The translations under genes were made by a program, and so were the position numbers. 64,000 bases of DNA from Methylosarcina fibrata AML-C10 (GTDB lineage Bacteria > Pseudomonadota > Gammaproteobacteria > Methylococcales > Methylomonadaceae): NCBI RefSeq assembly GCF_000372865.1, contig NZ_KB889965.1, positions 1,075,902 through 1,139,901 on the forward strand, written 5' to 3'. Every line of letters begins with the position of its first letter. Position 1 is the first letter of the stretch. The notes below the pieces were generated by a model that worked only from the letters and a program-made list of their open reading frames with translations, was not told where the DNA came from and did not search any database. Of the stretch, positions 56,715 to 64,000 are shown piece after piece.

Positions 56715-57107
56715 GTGAGCGGCGATTATTTATTTGTTTACGGAACCCTCAGAAGCGACGCCGGTAACGACATGTCGCAGCTCCTGGCCGGAAATGCCGA
56801 CTTTGTCGATTATGCGGTCTTTCAGGGCCGGCTGTATCGGGTCGATTATTACCCTGGCGCCGTCCCTTCCGACGATCCCGAAGACCGGATTCCCGGCGAA
56901 ATCTATCGGCTTCAGGATACCGTGTGCCTTTGGCCCTGCCTGGACAGCTATGAAGGATGCGGGCCGGAATTCCCGGAGCCGAACGAATACCTCAGGCAAC
57001 GCCGGAAAGTGCGGCTCGGCAACGGAAAGTCAATCAGCGCATGGATCTATCTTTACAATCGCCCGATCGACGGCCTCGAGCTGATCGAATGCGCGGATCG
57101 TTCTTGA
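56715..57107 (+). CDS. Gamma-glutamylcyclotransferase-fold protein (YtfP/GGCT-like)
   Basis: A protein of about 130 aa. It has the family start DYLFVYGTLRSDAGN, the middle GRLYRVDYYPGAV and IPGEIYRL, LDSYEGCGPEFPEPNEYLRQRRKV (including the conserved Glu used in cyclotransferase activity) and AWIYLYNRP. GTG at 56715 places the start just before the conserved core; a TTG at 56679 is the alternative. Neither has a strong ribosome site. Probably cytosolic, substrate unknown. Confidence 0.82.
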   Translation: MSGDYLFVYGTLRSDAGNDMSQLLAGNADFVDYAVFQGRLYRVDYYPGAVPSDDPEDRIPGEIYRLQDTVCLWPCLDSYEGCGPEFPEPNEYLRQRRKVRLGNGKSISAWIYLYNRPIDGLELIECADRS

Positions 57108-57180
57108 GCAACGCGGAATTATATCGTCATCGTCCTTTATTTGAAATGCGCCATTCCAAGCTTAACGATAATTCATTGTC

Positions 57181-57630
57181 ATGATCACCGTCATCCAGCG
57201 GGTCAACACGGCCAGCGTCACGGTGGACCGTCAAATCATAGGCCGCATAGATCGGGGCATCATGGCGCTGGTGGCTGTTGAAAAGGAAGATGCACCCAGG
57301 CAGGCCGACCGTTTGCTCGAACGCATCCTTACCTATCGAATTTTTCCCGACGGCGACGGCCGCATGAATTTGAGTTTGCAGAACATCGGCGGCGGTTTGT
57401 TGCTGGTGCCGCAATTCACCCTGGCAGCCGATACGGACAAGGGCTCCCGCCCCAGTTTTACCTCGGCCGCCCCCCCGGAACACGGACGGGAATTATTCGC
57501 TTATCTGCAGCAACGGGCAACAAGCATTTATCCCGATGTGCAATTCGGCCGATTCGGCGCCGACATGCAGGTCGCCCTGGTTAACGACGGACCGGTGACT
57601 TTTACTTTAAGAACGCATGCCTCTATTTAA
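57181..57630 (+). CDS. dtd: D-aminoacyl-tRNA deacylase
   Basis: A 149-aa protein, full length for Dtd. MITVIQRVNTASVTVD, the FTLAADTDKGSRPSF region and the Gly-cisPro motif NDGPVTF that selects D-amino acids are all present. It removes D-amino acids (and glycine from tRNA-Ala) mischarged on tRNA. It follows the GGCT-like gene by 73 bp. Confidence 0.95.
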   Translation: MITVIQRVNTASVTVDRQIIGRIDRGIMALVAVEKEDAPRQADRLLERILTYRIFPDGDGRMNLSLQNIGGGLLLVPQFTLAADTDKGSRPSFTSAAPPEHGRELFAYLQQRATSIYPDVQFGRFGADMQVALVNDGPVTFTLRTHASI

Positions 57631-57657
57631 TTGGTTGCCGGTCCCTCTCGCCGGCCG

Positions 57658-57801
57658 TTACCAGTCGCTGCCGTCTTCCTTATCCTGATAAGGCTGGGCT
57701 TTGATATGCTCGGGAGGCTTCGGGATTTTCGCCGTTCTTAACAGGACGAGGGCCATCCCCAGAACAAACGTCAACGCTAAAATAAACAATACAAGCCACA
57801 T
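57658..57801 (-). CDS. Small membrane protein (DUF2897-like), 47 aa
   Basis: The frame MWLVLFILALTFVLGMALVL... to ...YQDKEDGSDW has one transmembrane helix at the N-terminus and a Pro/charged tail KIPKPPEHIKAQPYQ. This pattern is that of the short DUF2897 inner-membrane proteins of gammaproteobacteria. GGGGAGAACCGAA before the ATG is an acceptable ribosome site. Function unknown. Confidence 0.7.
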   Translation of the reverse strand: MWLVLFILALTFVLGMALVLLRTAKIPKPPEHIKAQPYQDKEDGSDW

Positions 57802-57907
57802 TTCGGTTCTCCCCGCTGTCAGGAAAGTGAGTTCAATTTGCCAAAGCCGGACATTAGACTATACCTTATTCTCGCTTGTCTCTTTTATTCAATCGGAGCC
57901 TTTTGTA

Positions 57908-58393
57908 ATGACTTTCACCACTTCCGGCTTATGTGATGCCCATTCCGATTCGAAAAACTTTCAGATTGCCGAGCCTCTTTTCAGGCAGTACGGCGCTCGT
58001 ACGAGTTTTTTCGGACAAATCACGACGCTCAAAGTGTTCGAAGACAATTTCATGATCCGTTCGATTCTGGAAGAAAAAGTAAAAGACAGAGTGCTGGTGA
58101 TCGACGGCGGCGGTTCTCACCGATGTGCCCTCGTCGATATCAAACTGGCAACGCTTGCGGTTGACAACGGCTGGAACGGCCTCATTTTATACGGCTGCAT
58201 TCGGGATTCCGAGCGGCTGGCGCAACTGCCCATCGGCATCCGGGCGCTGCACGCACACCCCTTGCAATGCCACAGCAAGAACGTCGGCGACCGCGATCAA
58301 TCCGTTACTTTTGCCGGAGTCAATTTCAAAAAAGATCATTTTTTATATGCCGATGCGGACGGAATCATCGTATCCGGGACGATGTTGAGTTAA
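57908..58393 (+). CDS. rraA: RraA-family protein (RNase E inhibitor / aldolase fold)
   Basis: A 161-aa protein, the same length as E. coli RraA. TFTTSGLCDAHSD, the GQITTLKVFEDN loop, DRVLVIDGGGSHRCALVD and ILYGCIRDSERLAQLPIGIRALHAHP match the family; the DGGGSxRxAxxD signature is complete. It could inhibit RNase E or act as a HMG/CHA aldolase-like enzyme. The ATG at 57908 is chosen by family length over an open frame extending upstream. Confidence 0.92.
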   Translation: MTFTTSGLCDAHSDSKNFQIAEPLFRQYGARTSFFGQITTLKVFEDNFMIRSILEEKVKDRVLVIDGGGSHRCALVDIKLATLAVDNGWNGLILYGCIRDSERLAQLPIGIRALHAHPLQCHSKNVGDRDQSVTFAGVNFKKDHFLYADADGIIVSGTMLS

Positions 58394-58429
58394 ACTATCC
58401 CTATATTTCCCAACTAAAGAAGTCAAGAT

Positions 58430-59380
58430 ATGCAAATCGTACTCGCTAACCCTCGCGGATTCTGTGCCGGCGTTGACCGGGCCATAGAAATTGTGGACCA
58501 GGCGCTCGAAACGTTCGGCGCGCCTATTTATGTTCGTCACGAAGTCGTGCACAACCGCACGGTCGTCGATAACCTGAAAAAAAAGGGTGCCATTTTCATT
58601 GAACAGTTGACCGACGTGCCGGTCGGGTCTTATCTGATCTTCAGCGCGCACGGCGTGTCCAAGCAGGTGCAAAAAGAAGCCGAAGAGCGCCAATTGACGG
58701 TTTTCGACGCAACTTGCCCTTTAGTGACCAAAGTGCATTTACAGGTGGCCAAGCACGCCAAATCGGACCGCGAAGTCATTCTGATCGGCCACGCCGGCCA
58801 CCCCGAAGTGGAAGGCACCATGGGCCAGTATGAAAAATGCACCGAGAACGGCGGCATCTATCTGGTCGAAACTCCGGAAGACGTCGCCAATCTGAAAGTG
58901 AACAATCCGGACAATCTGGCCTATGTGACCCAGACCACCTTGTCCATGACCGACACCAAGATCATGGTGGACGCCTTGAAAGCCCGTTTTTCCGCCATTC
59001 AGGAGCAAAAAAAGGACGACATCTGCTATGCGACCCAAAACCGCCAGGACGCCGTCCAGGAACTGGCGAAACAGGCCGATGCCATCCTGGTGGTCGGATC
59101 GCCCAACAGCTCCAACTCCAACCGGCTCCGGGAAATTGCCGAACAACTGGGCAAGCCCGCGTATCTGATCGACACCGCCGCCGACATGCAGCGCAGTTGG
59201 TTTGACGGCATCGATGTGGTCGGCGTGACGGCCGGAGCGTCCGCACCCGAGGTCCTGGTTCAGGAAGTGATCGCCCAGTTAAAGGAGTGGGGCGGAGAAT
59301 CGACGACTGAACTGAAAGGCATCGAGGAAAGAGTCGTGTTCTCTTTACCCAAAGGATTGAAAAAACATCTCGAACATTGA
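58430..59380 (+). CDS. ispH: 4-hydroxy-3-methylbut-2-enyl diphosphate reductase
   Basis: A 316-aa protein. It has the three iron-sulfur ligands Cys12 (NPRGFCAGV), Cys96 (DATCPLV) and Cys199 (DDICYAT), the substrate-binding His41, His74 and His124, and the catalytic Glu126. It makes isopentenyl and dimethylallyl diphosphate in the last step of the MEP pathway. It is followed 3 bp later by hslR and preceded closely by rraA. Confidence 0.97.
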   Translation: MQIVLANPRGFCAGVDRAIEIVDQALETFGAPIYVRHEVVHNRTVVDNLKKKGAIFIEQLTDVPVGSYLIFSAHGVSKQVQKEAEERQLTVFDATCPLVTKVHLQVAKHAKSDREVILIGHAGHPEVEGTMGQYEKCTENGGIYLVETPEDVANLKVNNPDNLAYVTQTTLSMTDTKIMVDALKARFSAIQEQKKDDICYATQNRQDAVQELAKQADAILVVGSPNSSNSNRLREIAEQLGKPAYLIDTAADMQRSWFDGIDVVGVTAGASAPEVLVQEVIAQLKEWGGESTTELKGIEERVVFSLPKGLKKHLEH

Positions 59381-59383
59381 TTC

Positions 59384-59779
59384 GTGGCCGACCCCGGTTC
59401 CATCCGTCTGGACAAATGGCTGTGGGCTGCACGTTTCTATAAAACGCGCAAGCTGGCCGGCGACGCCATTGCCGGAGGCAAGGTTCACGTCAACGAGCAA
59501 CGGGTAAAACCCAGTAAGGAAATCAAACCGGGAACTCATCTCTCGATAACCAAGGACAGCCTAAGCTGGGAAATCACGGTGCTTGCGCTTACAGGTCAAC
59601 GCCGGCCCGCCAGCGAGGCCGCCCTTCTTTACGAAGAGGAAGAAGAAAGCCGCGTCAAACGCCAGCAACAGATCATCGAGCAGCGCGAGTTGCGCGAATT
59701 GTTCCCCTATCATGGCCCCGACCACAAGCCCAACAAAAGGGAAAGACGGCTGATTCACCGCTTTAAAAAGCAGGAATAA
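59384..59779 (+). CDS. hslR: Ribosome-associated heat shock protein Hsp15
   Basis: A 131-aa protein with an N-terminal S4 RNA-binding domain (IRLDKWLWAARFYKTRKLAGDAIAGGKVHVNEQRV) and the basic, helical C-terminal tail of Hsp15. It binds free 50S subunits carrying nascent chains after heat shock and helps recycle them. It starts with GTG 3 bp after ispH, so it is probably translated from the same mRNA. Confidence 0.92.
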   Translation: MADPGSIRLDKWLWAARFYKTRKLAGDAIAGGKVHVNEQRVKPSKEIKPGTHLSITKDSLSWEITVLALTGQRRPASEAALLYEEEEESRVKRQQQIIEQRELRELFPYHGPDHKPNKRERRLIHRFKKQE

Positions 59780-59780
59780 G

Positions 59781-60113
59781 CTACAAACAGGTCGGCGGCT
59801 TGGGCAGGCCGGCGATCTTGCAGGCGTACTTCAAAGGGCCTTCCGGAAACAGTTTATGTAGATAACGGCTGTTTCCTTTCTCTTCCCCCAACGTTTTCGC
59901 GATCGCCTTGGCGAATACCCGGGCATTCGGCAAATGCCTGAATTGTCGGTAATAGTCGCGAATGAAGCGGATGATTTCCCAGTGTTCGGGCCCAAGCTCG
60001 ACGTGATTTAATTCGGCAAGCCGCTCAGCCACCTTTTCGTTCCAGTCGGCTGCATTGACCAGAAATCCTTGATCGGTGGTGGCCAAAGTCACATCGTCTA
60101 CAATCAGGACCAT
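59781..60113 (-). CDS. tusE: Sulfur carrier TusE (DsrC family)
   Basis: A 110-aa DsrC/TusE protein with LGPEHWEIIRFIRDYYRQFRHLPNARVFAKAI, then LFPEGPLKYACKIAGLPKPPTCL. The penultimate Cys109, which accepts sulfur, is present, and the other DsrC-type Cys position is the CKIAG one. It takes sulfur from the TusBCD complex and passes it to MnmA for 2-thiouridine in tRNA. The start overlaps the tusB 3' end by 10 nt. tusC and tusD are not in the window. Confidence 0.88.
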   Translation of the reverse strand: MVLIVDDVTLATTDQGFLVNAADWNEKVAERLAELNHVELGPEHWEIIRFIRDYYRQFRHLPNARVFAKAIAKTLGEEKGNSRYLHKLFPEGPLKYACKIAGLPKPPTCL

Positions 60114-60397
60114 GTCTGAATCAAAGAATGTTCAACCGTCAAAGCCACTAACTTCGGGTAATCGATGACTTCGATGCCCTTGATCAATTCGTCCGCGGTG
60201 ATGCCGCGAATCGCCAAGTCATCGGTCAGTGCATAAAAACGGTGATTCGACAACAAGAGCGTCAGCCTGTTCGTCAGGCTGCCGTTTTGCAGGATTCTCA
60301 GTACGGCATTGTCGAGAAAAACCACGCCGTCGCCCGTATCGATCCGCTCCAGAATGGGCGTATCCCCCGAAAACTGAAAAACCAGATGCAGCATCAA
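60104..60397 (-). CDS. tusB: Sulfur relay protein TusB (DsrH family)
   Basis: A 97-aa protein with MMLHLVFQFS, GDGVVFLDNAVL, FYALTDDLAIRGI and VIDYPKLVALTVEHSLIQTWS, the last being the conserved TusB/DsrH ending. The active Cys of DsrH-type proteins is not evident, so it probably acts as a partner. It overlaps the sugE 3' end by 4 nt and tusE by 10 nt. Confidence 0.82.
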   Translation of the reverse strand: MMLHLVFQFSGDTPILERIDTGDGVVFLDNAVLRILQNGSLTNRLTLLLSNHRFYALTDDLAIRGITADELIKGIEVIDYPKLVALTVEHSLIQTWS

Positions 60398-60714
60398 TGG
60401 ATCTCGGTCAGTTTGAGACCGATAATTCCGAGAATGATCAGCGAAATGGACATGAGCCGGCAGACGTCGGCCGATTCTTTAAACAGAAAAATACCCACCA
60501 CGGCCACCCCGACCGCGCCCATGCCGGTCCAGACTGCGTAAGCGGTTCCCAGAGGCAACGTCTTGATTGCCAACGTCAGCAAATAGAAACTGCAAAGACC
60601 CGAAACGGCCGTCGCCACGCTCGGCCACAGCCTGGTAAAGCCTTCGTTGTATTTCAAGCTTACCGCGAACACGATTTCTGCAAGACCTGCGGAAAATAGT
60701 AAAAACCAGGCCAA
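60394..60714 (-). CDS. sugE: Small multidrug-resistance family exporter, SugE/Gdx subtype
   Basis: A 106-aa protein with four transmembrane helices. Glu13 (LAEIVFAVSLK), the TLPLGTAYAVWTGMGAVG stretch in helix 3 and the ending LGIIGLKLTE are those of the SugE/Gdx subtype, which exports guanidinium in exchange for protons. No guanidine riboswitch is visible in the short leader. It heads a minus-strand operon with tusB and tusE. Confidence 0.88.
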   Translation of the reverse strand: MAWFLLFSAGLAEIVFAVSLKYNEGFTRLWPSVATAVSGLCSFYLLTLAIKTLPLGTAYAVWTGMGAVGVAVVGIFLFKESADVCRLMSISLIILGIIGLKLTEIH

Positions 60715-60897
60715 AAGGCACCTCTCTATCTATTGTGAAAAATGGGGTCATTTTACAATAAAGAGATGATGAGAAAGGCGGAAAATATTAAAGTAATGGA
60801 AGCCCTCCCTGGCAAACTGTCGTATTCCTTAACCTTACTGAAGCCGGATCGAACGACGGTAACGCCGAGTCCAATCCGCTACCCGCCATCGTCAGAG

Positions 60898-61992
60898 CTA
60901 TGGCACAACGGCGCTGATGTCGGCCGCCAATACGACCCATGGGTTTAAGTTGGTGACCACCGTATCGACTACTTTCAATGTAGCGGTATCGATCACCGAC
61001 ACGGTTCCGGCCGGCGGGTTGGTGACGTACAGATTCTTTCCGTCGGGACTCAGTTCCACCCAATAAGGGCCTTTGTTGGTGGCTATCTTGGCCTTGACTT
61101 TCCGGGTAGCGGTATCGATCGCTACCGCGGCGTTGGCGTTGGCGACGGCCGTATAAGCGGTCTTACCGTCGGCAGAAACCGTGATGGCCCAAGGCGTGGG
61201 GCCTACCGATATAACGGCCTCTTCCAGTTTCGACGTCGTATTGACCACCGATACGGTGCCTTCCGTGGTATTGGTCACATAGACATATTTATTATCCGGA
61301 CTCGGTACCGCGTATGACGGATTCGTGCCGACGGTGGCCGTCCAGGCTACCGTCTTGCTGGCAGTATCGATCGCCGATAAGGTACCGGAGCCGTAATTCG
61401 CCACATACACACGGGTACCGTCCGGCGAGGCATTGATATTGCGAGGCGCTTGTCCGACGGTTATGGTTTTGACGACCCGATCGGTACTGATGTCGATGAC
61501 CGATACCGAACCGGCTCCGGTATTGCCGACGTACAGATTGTTGCCGGTAATCACCATGAACCGCGGCTGGCTTTTCACGGTAATGGTCTTGGTAACTTTA
61601 AAACTGGAGGTGTCGATGACCGAAACGGTTCCGGAGTCCTTGTTATCCACGTAAAGCTTGTTCTGGCTGGGGTGATGGGCCATGAACTCCGGTTTCTTGC
61701 CTACCGTTACCGTCGCTTTGACGGTATTGGTAACCGAATCGATCACCGACACGGTTCCGGAATCCTGATTGGACACAAAGACATTTTTTTTATCCGGAGA
61801 AATCACGGCACGCACCGACGTATTTCCGGTAGACGGTTGTGCCAGTATGTCTCCCGTTGCGTCGTCGACGACGGTCAATTTACTGGGCGCCTTGTTGTTG
61901 ACGATATAGGCCCGATAAGTGGCCGCGTTGACGGAACAGACGCCGCCCACGGTCAGAATAAAACACAGCATTTTGATGGCTGAACGATTCAT
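60898..61992 (-). CDS. Secreted YVTN-family beta-propeller protein (YncE-like)
   Basis: A 364-aa protein with a signal peptide (to VNAA, about 24) and about seven YVTN repeats of 41-43 aa, such as DGTRVYVANYGSGTLSAIDT and DNKYVYVTNTTEGTVSVVNT. The AGGAGAA ribosome site is excellent. It is probably periplasmic; YncE-type proteins are stable propellers, some of which bind DNA. The substrate is unknown. Confidence 0.9.
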   Translation of the reverse strand: MNRSAIKMLCFILTVGGVCSVNAATYRAYIVNNKAPSKLTVVDDATGDILAQPSTGNTSVRAVISPDKKNVFVSNQDSGTVSVIDSVTNTVKATVTVGKKPEFMAHHPSQNKLYVDNKDSGTVSVIDTSSFKVTKTITVKSQPRFMVITGNNLYVGNTGAGSVSVIDISTDRVVKTITVGQAPRNINASPDGTRVYVANYGSGTLSAIDTASKTVAWTATVGTNPSYAVPSPDNKYVYVTNTTEGTVSVVNTTSKLEEAVISVGPTPWAITVSADGKTAYTAVANANAAVAIDTATRKVKAKIATNKGPYWVELSPDGKNLYVTNPPAGTVSVIDTATLKVVDTVVTNLNPWVVLAADISAVVP

Positions 61993-62170
61993 CGAATTCT
62001 CCTAACAGAAGTTGAATAATAGACAGATTGCACTGCAAAATTCGGGATACTTCATACAATCCTTCCCGAGGCAAAGGACGGTATGAAGATCGAATTTCAT
62101 GGTGCAGAGATTCCAGCAGGATACAACATCTTCTATTCGCCCATATCCGGACGAATCGGGTAGAAACGGC

Positions 62171-62176
62171 ATTATA
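62171..62176 (-). promoter_or_regulatory. -10 element upstream of the YVTN gene
   Basis: A perfect TATAAT on the minus strand about 180 bp upstream of the start at 61992, in an AT-rich stretch; no good -35 at 16-18 bp. Confidence 0.35.
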
Positions 62177-62292
62177 TTTCAATTTAACTTAACTAACGAT
62201 TAAAATTAGCTTTCTTGCCTTTCATTTTTTCCGGAACAGTTCGTCATTGCCGCCGTCGGTCAAAAAAATCCAGCTTGATCGACACCTTTGGC

Positions 62293-62667
62293 TCACTTTC
62301 CAGAGAGGATTTTTTGAGCCCGGGCGAAGCAATCCATGTTTCCCTCGCCGTCGCCACCCCGTCGATCAACTACGGATTTCATGATTTTGGCTTCTGCCGT
62401 TAAAGAGCGCTGCGAAACTAAAAAAAAGCCGGGCTGCTGCAAACTGTCATTCAACGTCAGATACCGATAACGAAACGTGTCTTCTGCCAGAGCGAGCAGG
62501 CCCATGACCCACAATCCGAGTATAAGAGGAAGAGCCCAAATGAATCGTTTGGGCTGCCGGTCAACGCAGGAACTCAATTGCCGGACGTTCCCGATTTCGT
62601 TTTTTGGTTCCATTTCCTTATTGTTTATTACCCGTGACAAATGGCTTTTCTTGAATTCGGTTTTCAT
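62293..62667 (-). CDS. Small single-pass membrane protein
   Basis: A 124-aa protein with a charged N-terminal part of about 40 residues, one membrane helix (FIWALPLILGLWVMGLLALA) and a C-terminal part of about 60 residues (FRYRYLTLNDSLQQPGFFLVSQRSLTAEAKIMKSVVDR). It may start later at MEPKNEIGNV (residue 19). No family recognised. The extracytoplasmic tail is probably folded. Confidence 0.55.
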   Translation of the reverse strand: MKTEFKKSHLSRVINNKEMEPKNEIGNVRQLSSCVDRQPKRFIWALPLILGLWVMGLLALAEDTFRYRYLTLNDSLQQPGFFLVSQRSLTAEAKIMKSVVDRRGGDGEGNMDCFARAQKILSGK

Positions 62668-62753
62668 GGCGTTGCCTATTTTTTAAAAATGTCGAGTGCA
62701 CGGCTCTCCCCCGCATTGTGTTTTTGCCTGCCGAGAACATCCGCAAAGTCGAT

Positions 62754-63029
62754 TCAAGCATTTGAGTTGCCGCCTCGGGCAGGATTCTGCCCGAGCTTTC
62801 CGGTCAAAGCTTTCAATAAATCCTCGTTGTTCCGAAAAGGCTCACAGTGGCCTTCGGTATCTTCAATTATTCCGACCAGCGTGGCCGGCTCGCCGTCTTT
62901 TCCGGGAGACCGCCGGTAAATTCGCACGATGTAATACTCGGTTGTCGTTTCACTGCCGCTTGGATCGATCAAGGGTTTACCCTCGTTGTATTGTTGACGA
63001 TGAATCTCGGCCACGAAAGTAAAATACAC
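62754..63029 (-). CDS. Small uncharacterised protein
   Basis: A 91-aa protein starting with GTG. Its core TTTEYYIVRIYRRSPGKDGEPATLVGIIEDTEG, then FRNNEDLLKALTGKL, looks like a folded alpha/beta domain with clear coding character. No signal, membrane helix or known family. It is 86 bp upstream of the small membrane protein gene in the same direction. Confidence 0.6.
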   Translation of the reverse strand: MYFTFVAEIHRQQYNEGKPLIDPSGSETTTEYYIVRIYRRSPGKDGEPATLVGIIEDTEGHCEPFRNNEDLLKALTGKLGQNPARGGNSNA

Positions 63030-63236
63030 GAAGTCGACTTACAGATAGGTTACAGATTGGAAGATTTTTTCCTGATGGCGGCCGAACAGACCGAAGCCAA
63101 GGTAGGGTACGAGACTGTGAAATTATTCCGGAAATTCTCTCAAAAACTTTCAAGTATTCTTCAAATATTGAGCCTTAAAGCATGTCATCGGCCGGCGGCA
63201 AACTCTTCGGGCCGACTTGAATCTATGGAAGGTAGG

Positions 63237-63617
63237 TTAGACGTCCTTGTCCTCAACGGTACGGTTGGGAAAAGACACTTCCAGAACGACGCATCCCTGA
63301 TCAGTCCGGAACGGGCCATGCAGTTCTCCGGGAGGACGGCTCGCATAGTCGCCGGCCTTAAGCCACCGGCCAAACGCGTGATCGTACAAACGGCCGCTGA
63401 CGATGAATACCTCCTCCGGGTAGGCATGAGCCTTGCCGCCGAAAGGCGACGTATCGGCGCCCGGCAGGAACCGGGTCAGTCTTGTGTATTCGCCGGTAAC
63501 GGGGTCAATGCTCAAGGTCAATTCTTCGGCCAGGCCTTCCAAACCCTTTACGGGCGTCCAACGATCCCGGTTTTCCGGGGTCAGGGCGTTCCAGTAGGTT
63601 GTCGTCGATTTCGTCAT
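63237..63617 (-). CDS. Cupin-domain protein (ChrR-like)
   Basis: A 126-aa single cupin. The metal-site motifs are GGKAHAYPEEVFIVSGRLYDH and YASRPPGELHGPF, with His/Glu ligands. It resembles the cupin half of ChrR-type anti-sigma factors but lacks the N-terminal domain, so it is probably a small metal-binding enzyme or sensor. The ATG at 63617 is chosen because the upstream in-frame extension overlaps the divergent antitoxin gene. Confidence 0.8.
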   Translation of the reverse strand: MTKSTTTYWNALTPENRDRWTPVKGLEGLAEELTLSIDPVTGEYTRLTRFLPGADTSPFGGKAHAYPEEVFIVSGRLYDHAFGRWLKAGDYASRPPGELHGPFRTDQGCVVLEVSFPNRTVEDKDV

Positions 63618-63692
63618 GCTTTGTTCCGGAATGCAAAGGTGAGTATGCCTGACGTGAAATTTGAATTTATTATATACAGGAACTTGCTCTTC

Positions 63693-63866
63693 ATGAGGAC
63701 CAACATCGTTATTGACGACGAACTTATGGAAGACGCCCTCAAGGTTACCGGTCTCAAGACCAAGCGCGAAGCTGTCGAGCTTGCGCTTAAGACTTTGATC
63801 AATCTTAAAAAAACAGGAAAATATAAAAACATACAAAGGCAAGCTCAAATGGGAGGGTGGTCTTGA
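63693..63866 (+). CDS. VapB-type antitoxin (orphan)
   Basis: A 57-aa protein, MRTNIVIDDELMEDALKVTG, then TKREAVELALKTLINLKK. It is of the DUF2191/VapB type with an RHH DNA-binding fold. Normally a PIN toxin gene begins at or before its stop; here the next bases form a palindromic repeat instead, so it has no partner. Confidence 0.8.
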   Translation: MRTNIVIDDELMEDALKVTGLKTKREAVELALKTLINLKKTGKYKNIQRQAQMGGWS

Positions 63867-63877
63867 AGCCTGGGCAA

Positions 63878-63903
63878 GTCCGATTACGCTGCGCTAACCG
63901 GAC
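63878..63903. repeat. Dispersed-type palindromic repeat
   Basis: GTCCG-ATTA-CGC and GCG-CTAA-CCGGAC form a near-perfect 26-bp palindrome around TG, followed by CCTAC. The sequence type (GATTACGCTGCGCTAA) is a common intergenic repeat in proteobacteria. It starts 11 bp after the antitoxin stop, where a vapC gene would be expected. Confidence 0.6.
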
Positions 63904-63917
63904 CTACAACACCGGTT

Positions 63918-64000
63918 TTACATTCTTTTCACCTTCAACGCCAACGCCTCTTTCTGCCTTTTGGCGCGTTCGAGCTTTTCCAGCCTTGCTTGTTCCTTGC
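63918..64000 (-). CDS. C-terminus of a basic, helical protein (partial)
   Basis: The minus-strand frame open to the window edge ends KEQARLEKLERAKRQKEAL, then ALKVKRM and a stop. It is a Lys/Glu/Arg-rich coiled-coil-like tail. The protein cannot be identified. Confidence 0.5.
   Translation of the reverse strand, partial: KEQARLEKLERAKRQKEALALKVKRM

Noticed and set aside
60715-60780. A guanidine riboswitch upstream of sugE.
   Set aside because: The leader is short and AT-rich and shows none of the conserved ACGR-type hairpin loops or the class I/III motifs.
62847-63866. A 339-codon plus frame ending in the antitoxin.
   Set aside because: Only the last 57 codons are a real antitoxin; the rest overlaps two genes on the other strand (cupin and the 91-aa protein).

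Overview
The window reads as chromosome of a gammaproteobacterium. The housekeeping genes (oxyR, rep, dtd, rraA, ispH, hslR, tusB, tusE, sugE/gdx) are enterobacteria-like in length and motifs. The style of the accessory genes (T6SS accessory proteins, many secreted beta-propellers, Wadjet, small exported proteins) would suit a gammaproteobacterial methanotroph such as Methylococcales. That placement is inference; no methane-oxidation gene is in the window.

Layout. (1) 1-10.4 kb: a type VI secretion accessory cluster. It holds a pentapeptide-repeat protein, a DUF3540 protein, a PAAR-like DUF4150 tip protein, an HNH-type nuclease effector, an AT-rich stretch with two immunity-type genes (SUKH/SMI1 and Imm49-like), a PP2C phosphatase, a caspase-fold lipoprotein, a membrane Ser/Thr kinase and a lipoprotein hydrolase. 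(2) 10.5-19.6 kb: an autotransporter-type outer-membrane barrel, a secreted IgGFc-binding-like/PKD protein, and a 1715-residue transmembrane kinase with a long helical-repeat cytoplasmic part and five Ig/PKD-like external domains. (3) 19.7-28.8 kb: a translationally coupled pair (unknown 198-aa protein plus XRE-ImmA/IrrE protein) behind 33-bp direct-repeat operators, two secreted TolB-like propellers, several small proteins, and oxyR divergent from a small exported repeat protein with an OxyR-like site between them.

(4) 28.8-52.0 kb: a defence island. It contains a complete type I Wadjet operon (jetABCD), an integrase relic, an HNH endonuclease gene, two VapBC-type pairs plus orphan or truncated antitoxins, and a three-gene DISARM-related operon (DUF1998 helicase, SNF2 helicase, Eco57I/PglX-like adenine methyltransferase). 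The methyltransferase gene is the most unusual object here. Seven in-frame insertions built from repeats of GAATGGCGAATGG and its complement interrupt it. One insertion carries a complete gene for a four-helix-bundle protein of the 23S rRNA intervening-sequence (IVP) family in another frame, while the methyltransferase frame stays open across the whole insert. A VapBC pair next to it is bracketed by a 110-bp duplication of the methyltransferase 3' end. The island ends at a decayed ADP-ribosylglycohydrolase fragment and tRNA-Arg(CCG).

(5) 52.7-64 kb: conserved chromosome. tRNA-Arg, rep, a ComEA-like protein, a secreted thermonuclease, a gamma-glutamylcyclotransferase-fold protein, dtd, a small membrane protein, rraA, ispH, hslR, tusE-tusB-sugE, a YVTN propeller protein and several small genes, ending with a cupin, an orphan antitoxin, a palindromic repeat and a CDS cut by the window edge.
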